NCBI RefSeq assembly: GCF_015354345.1 | Contig: NZ_JADKYS010000002.1 | Span: 124,001 to 188,000, forward strand | Origin: Methylophilus sp. 14 | Lineage (GTDB): Bacteria; Pseudomonadota; Gammaproteobacteria; Burkholderiales; Methylophilaceae | Direction: 5' to 3' | DNA: 64,000 nt | Shown here: in pieces, positions 62,878 to 64,000 of the stretch | Position numbering within the stretch: position 1 is the first letter of the stretch | Layout: every line of letters begins with the position of its first letter | The notes under the pieces: model-generated | Database searches by the model: none | The model's input: only the letters and a program-made list of their open reading frames with translations | What the model was told of the DNA's origin: nothing | Program-made: the position numbers and the translations under genes

Positions 62878-63011
62878 CTTCTATCCTAAAAAGCGGTGTG
62901 TCGGTGTGTTTCAAGACAGGCATTTTCAAGGCGTTAGATGAAGATTAAATGACAAGCGGCTTACACGAAACTTACACGCTGAAATAAGTGCGGATAACAG
63001 GCGGGATGAAT

Positions 63012-63041
63012 CAGCCGTGATGCCATCAGCAATCACGGCTG
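63012..63041. other. Perfect 10-bp hairpin in the gap before the FadL gene stop
   Basis: CAGCCGTGAT/ATCACGGCTG with a 10-nt loop, just downstream of the FadL-type gene (minus strand). No T tract follows on either strand, so it is more likely an mRNA 3'-end stabilising stem than a simple terminator. Confidence 0.4.
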
Positions 63042-63070
63042 GAGAGAGGTATGGCTAGGCCCGGAGCGGC

Positions 63071-64000
63071 TTAGAACTGGTGTGTGAATTGCATGCTGAA
63101 GATGTCGGCACTGCCGTCATATTTACCGCTAACAAGACCTCTGCTCGGCACCAATGATGTTTGGTCATCATGAATCCTGGCTTCTTTGATAAAAAGATGC
63201 GCATAACCGACGTCAAATTTAGTCTGCGGACTATATTGCCAACTGGCGCCAAAAGAAAGCCAAATACGATCATTGCCAGGGATGCGGGGGGTTCTATGAT
63301 TATTATCAATGGCTTCTTCATCATAAGCGACGCCGGTGCGCAGTTTGATGGTATCTGTGTAACGATAGTTGACCCCTACAGAGTAGCGCAGTGTGTTGTT
63401 CCAGTGCTCTTGGGTCGTGCCTACCGCTGTATTGGAGCCATTGTCACGCATAATGCTGAGTGACTTAAATTGGCTCCAGCGAGTCCAGGTTACGTCTGTC
63501 AGTAAGTCCCAACGATCATTCAGATGGCTAAAGCTGCTGAAAGAAAGTGTTTCTGGCAAGGTGAGGTCGGCAGTAATGTCTGTATTCAAGGTTCTGCCAG
63601 GAATAGCGTTTAATCCGGTAAAAGGTGAGCGCGCATCGCCTTTTAAATGTTGTTCTACTTTTGAGCGAAATGACAAACCTAATCGTGTGTCAGGGGTGAC
63701 TTGATAAATCGCTCCCAAGTTGTACCCAAAACCCCAATCTTTGCCCTTATTGTTTATGGAGGATTCCGTCGCGCCTAAGTTAACTGCGCTGGTGAGTTCG
63801 GCTTGCGCCCACATGGCCGAAACGCCAAAGCCAAATGACCATTGGTCATTCAGTTTCCAGGCCAATGATGGATTAATATTGACTGTTTTCAGTTCTGATT
63901 TGATTGCCTGAAAGCGCCCCAGCCAGTTCTTGTCATACTCGGTTTTGAGGCCAAACGGCGTGCTGATGCCTAGGCCAAACTTGAGTTGTTCGTTGATATC
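63071..64000 (-). CDS. FadL/OmpP1 family outer membrane transporter (partial)
   Basis: The gene runs off the window at its 5' end; 309 C-terminal residues are visible. The visible part includes GISTPFGLKTEYDKNWLGRF, NINPSLAWKLNDQWSFGFG and GWDFG-like segments, the FadL/TodX hallmarks of a hydrophobic-compound channel. It ends in a beta strand with terminal Phe (MQFTHQF). Substrates may be fatty acids or other hydrophobic compounds; cannot be told. It is upstream of the porin on the same strand, 193 bp away. Confidence 0.88.
   Translation of the reverse strand, partial: DINEQLKFGLGISTPFGLKTEYDKNWLGRFQAIKSELKTVNINPSLAWKLNDQWSFGFGVSAMWAQAELTSAVNLGATESSINNKGKDWGFGYNLGAIYQVTPDTRLGLSFRSKVEQHLKGDARSPFTGLNAIPGRTLNTDITADLTLPETLSFSSFSHLNDRWDLLTDVTWTRWSQFKSLSIMRDNGSNTAVGTTQEHWNNTLRYSVGVNYRYTDTIKLRTGVAYDEEAIDNNHRTPRIPGNDRIWLSFGASWQYSPQTKFDVGYAHLFIKEARIHDDQTSLVPSRGLVSGKYDGSADIFSMQFTHQF

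Overview
The window is bacterial chromosome from a Gram-negative betaproteobacterium, most likely a methylotroph of the family Methylophilaceae. The reasons are the gene content and order (sigma/DUF3619/DUF3106 module, FmdB-DUF502-aspS, ruvCAB-ybgC-tol-pal-queEC, rpsP-rimM-trmD-rplS, rpsU-yqeY-dnaG-rpoD), a SoxYZ-like carrier of the type associated with quinoprotein dehydrogenases, and a PEP-CTERM protein. The family call is inference; no rRNA is present to confirm it.

Layout. 1-1.3 kb: end of an ECF sigma factor gene with its two usual followers. 1.3-12.4 kb: housekeeping genes (PBP7-type peptidase, GcvH, aspS, apt, tRNA hydroxylase trhP), the SoxYZ-like carrier behind a CRP-like palindrome, and a MarR-NTF2-EamA operon with a striking operator over its promoter. 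12.5-22.3 kb: yebC, ruvCAB, ybgC, the full tol-pal set and queE/queC. 22.3-26.2 kb: rpsP (with a long Ala-rich tail), rimM, trmD, rplS, ogt and xerD; a structured repeat lies between trmD and rplS, and a 543-bp near-palindromic repeat follows xerD. 26.9-34.1 kb: folB, plsY, tsaD, the macromolecular synthesis operon rpsU-yqeY-dnaG-rpoD, then a tRNA-Ile(CAU).

34.1-38.7 kb is the accessory region. It is AT-richer, starts exactly at the tRNA-Ile gene, and contains a 65-bp copy of the tRNA 3' end plus terminator, four copies of a roughly 110-bp tail sequence and four copies of the same terminator. Between these repeats lie unrelated small genes: a Cys-rich protein, a lipoprotein, a SUKH-type immunity-like protein, a membrane protein, a secreted VCBS-like protein, and so on. 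It looks like a cassette-type array built at a tRNA attachment site; no integrase is visible.

38.8-42.2 kb holds two cytochrome b561-type proteins, two small membrane proteins and a divergent LysR regulator. 42.3-51.9 kb holds rnk, a PilZ protein, a MerR regulator with a textbook 19-bp-spacer promoter driving DUF2938-DUF2798, an SMR exporter and several small envelope proteins. 48.7-60.3 kb is rich in cyclic-di-GMP enzymes: two SBP-sensor GGDEF-EAL proteins, a CSS-motif EAL phosphodiesterase and a CHASE-GGDEF cyclase, with the PilZ effector a few kb upstream. 60.4-64.0 kb encodes a PEP-CTERM choice-of-anchor A protein, a general porin and the C-terminal part of a FadL-type outer membrane transporter that runs off the window.
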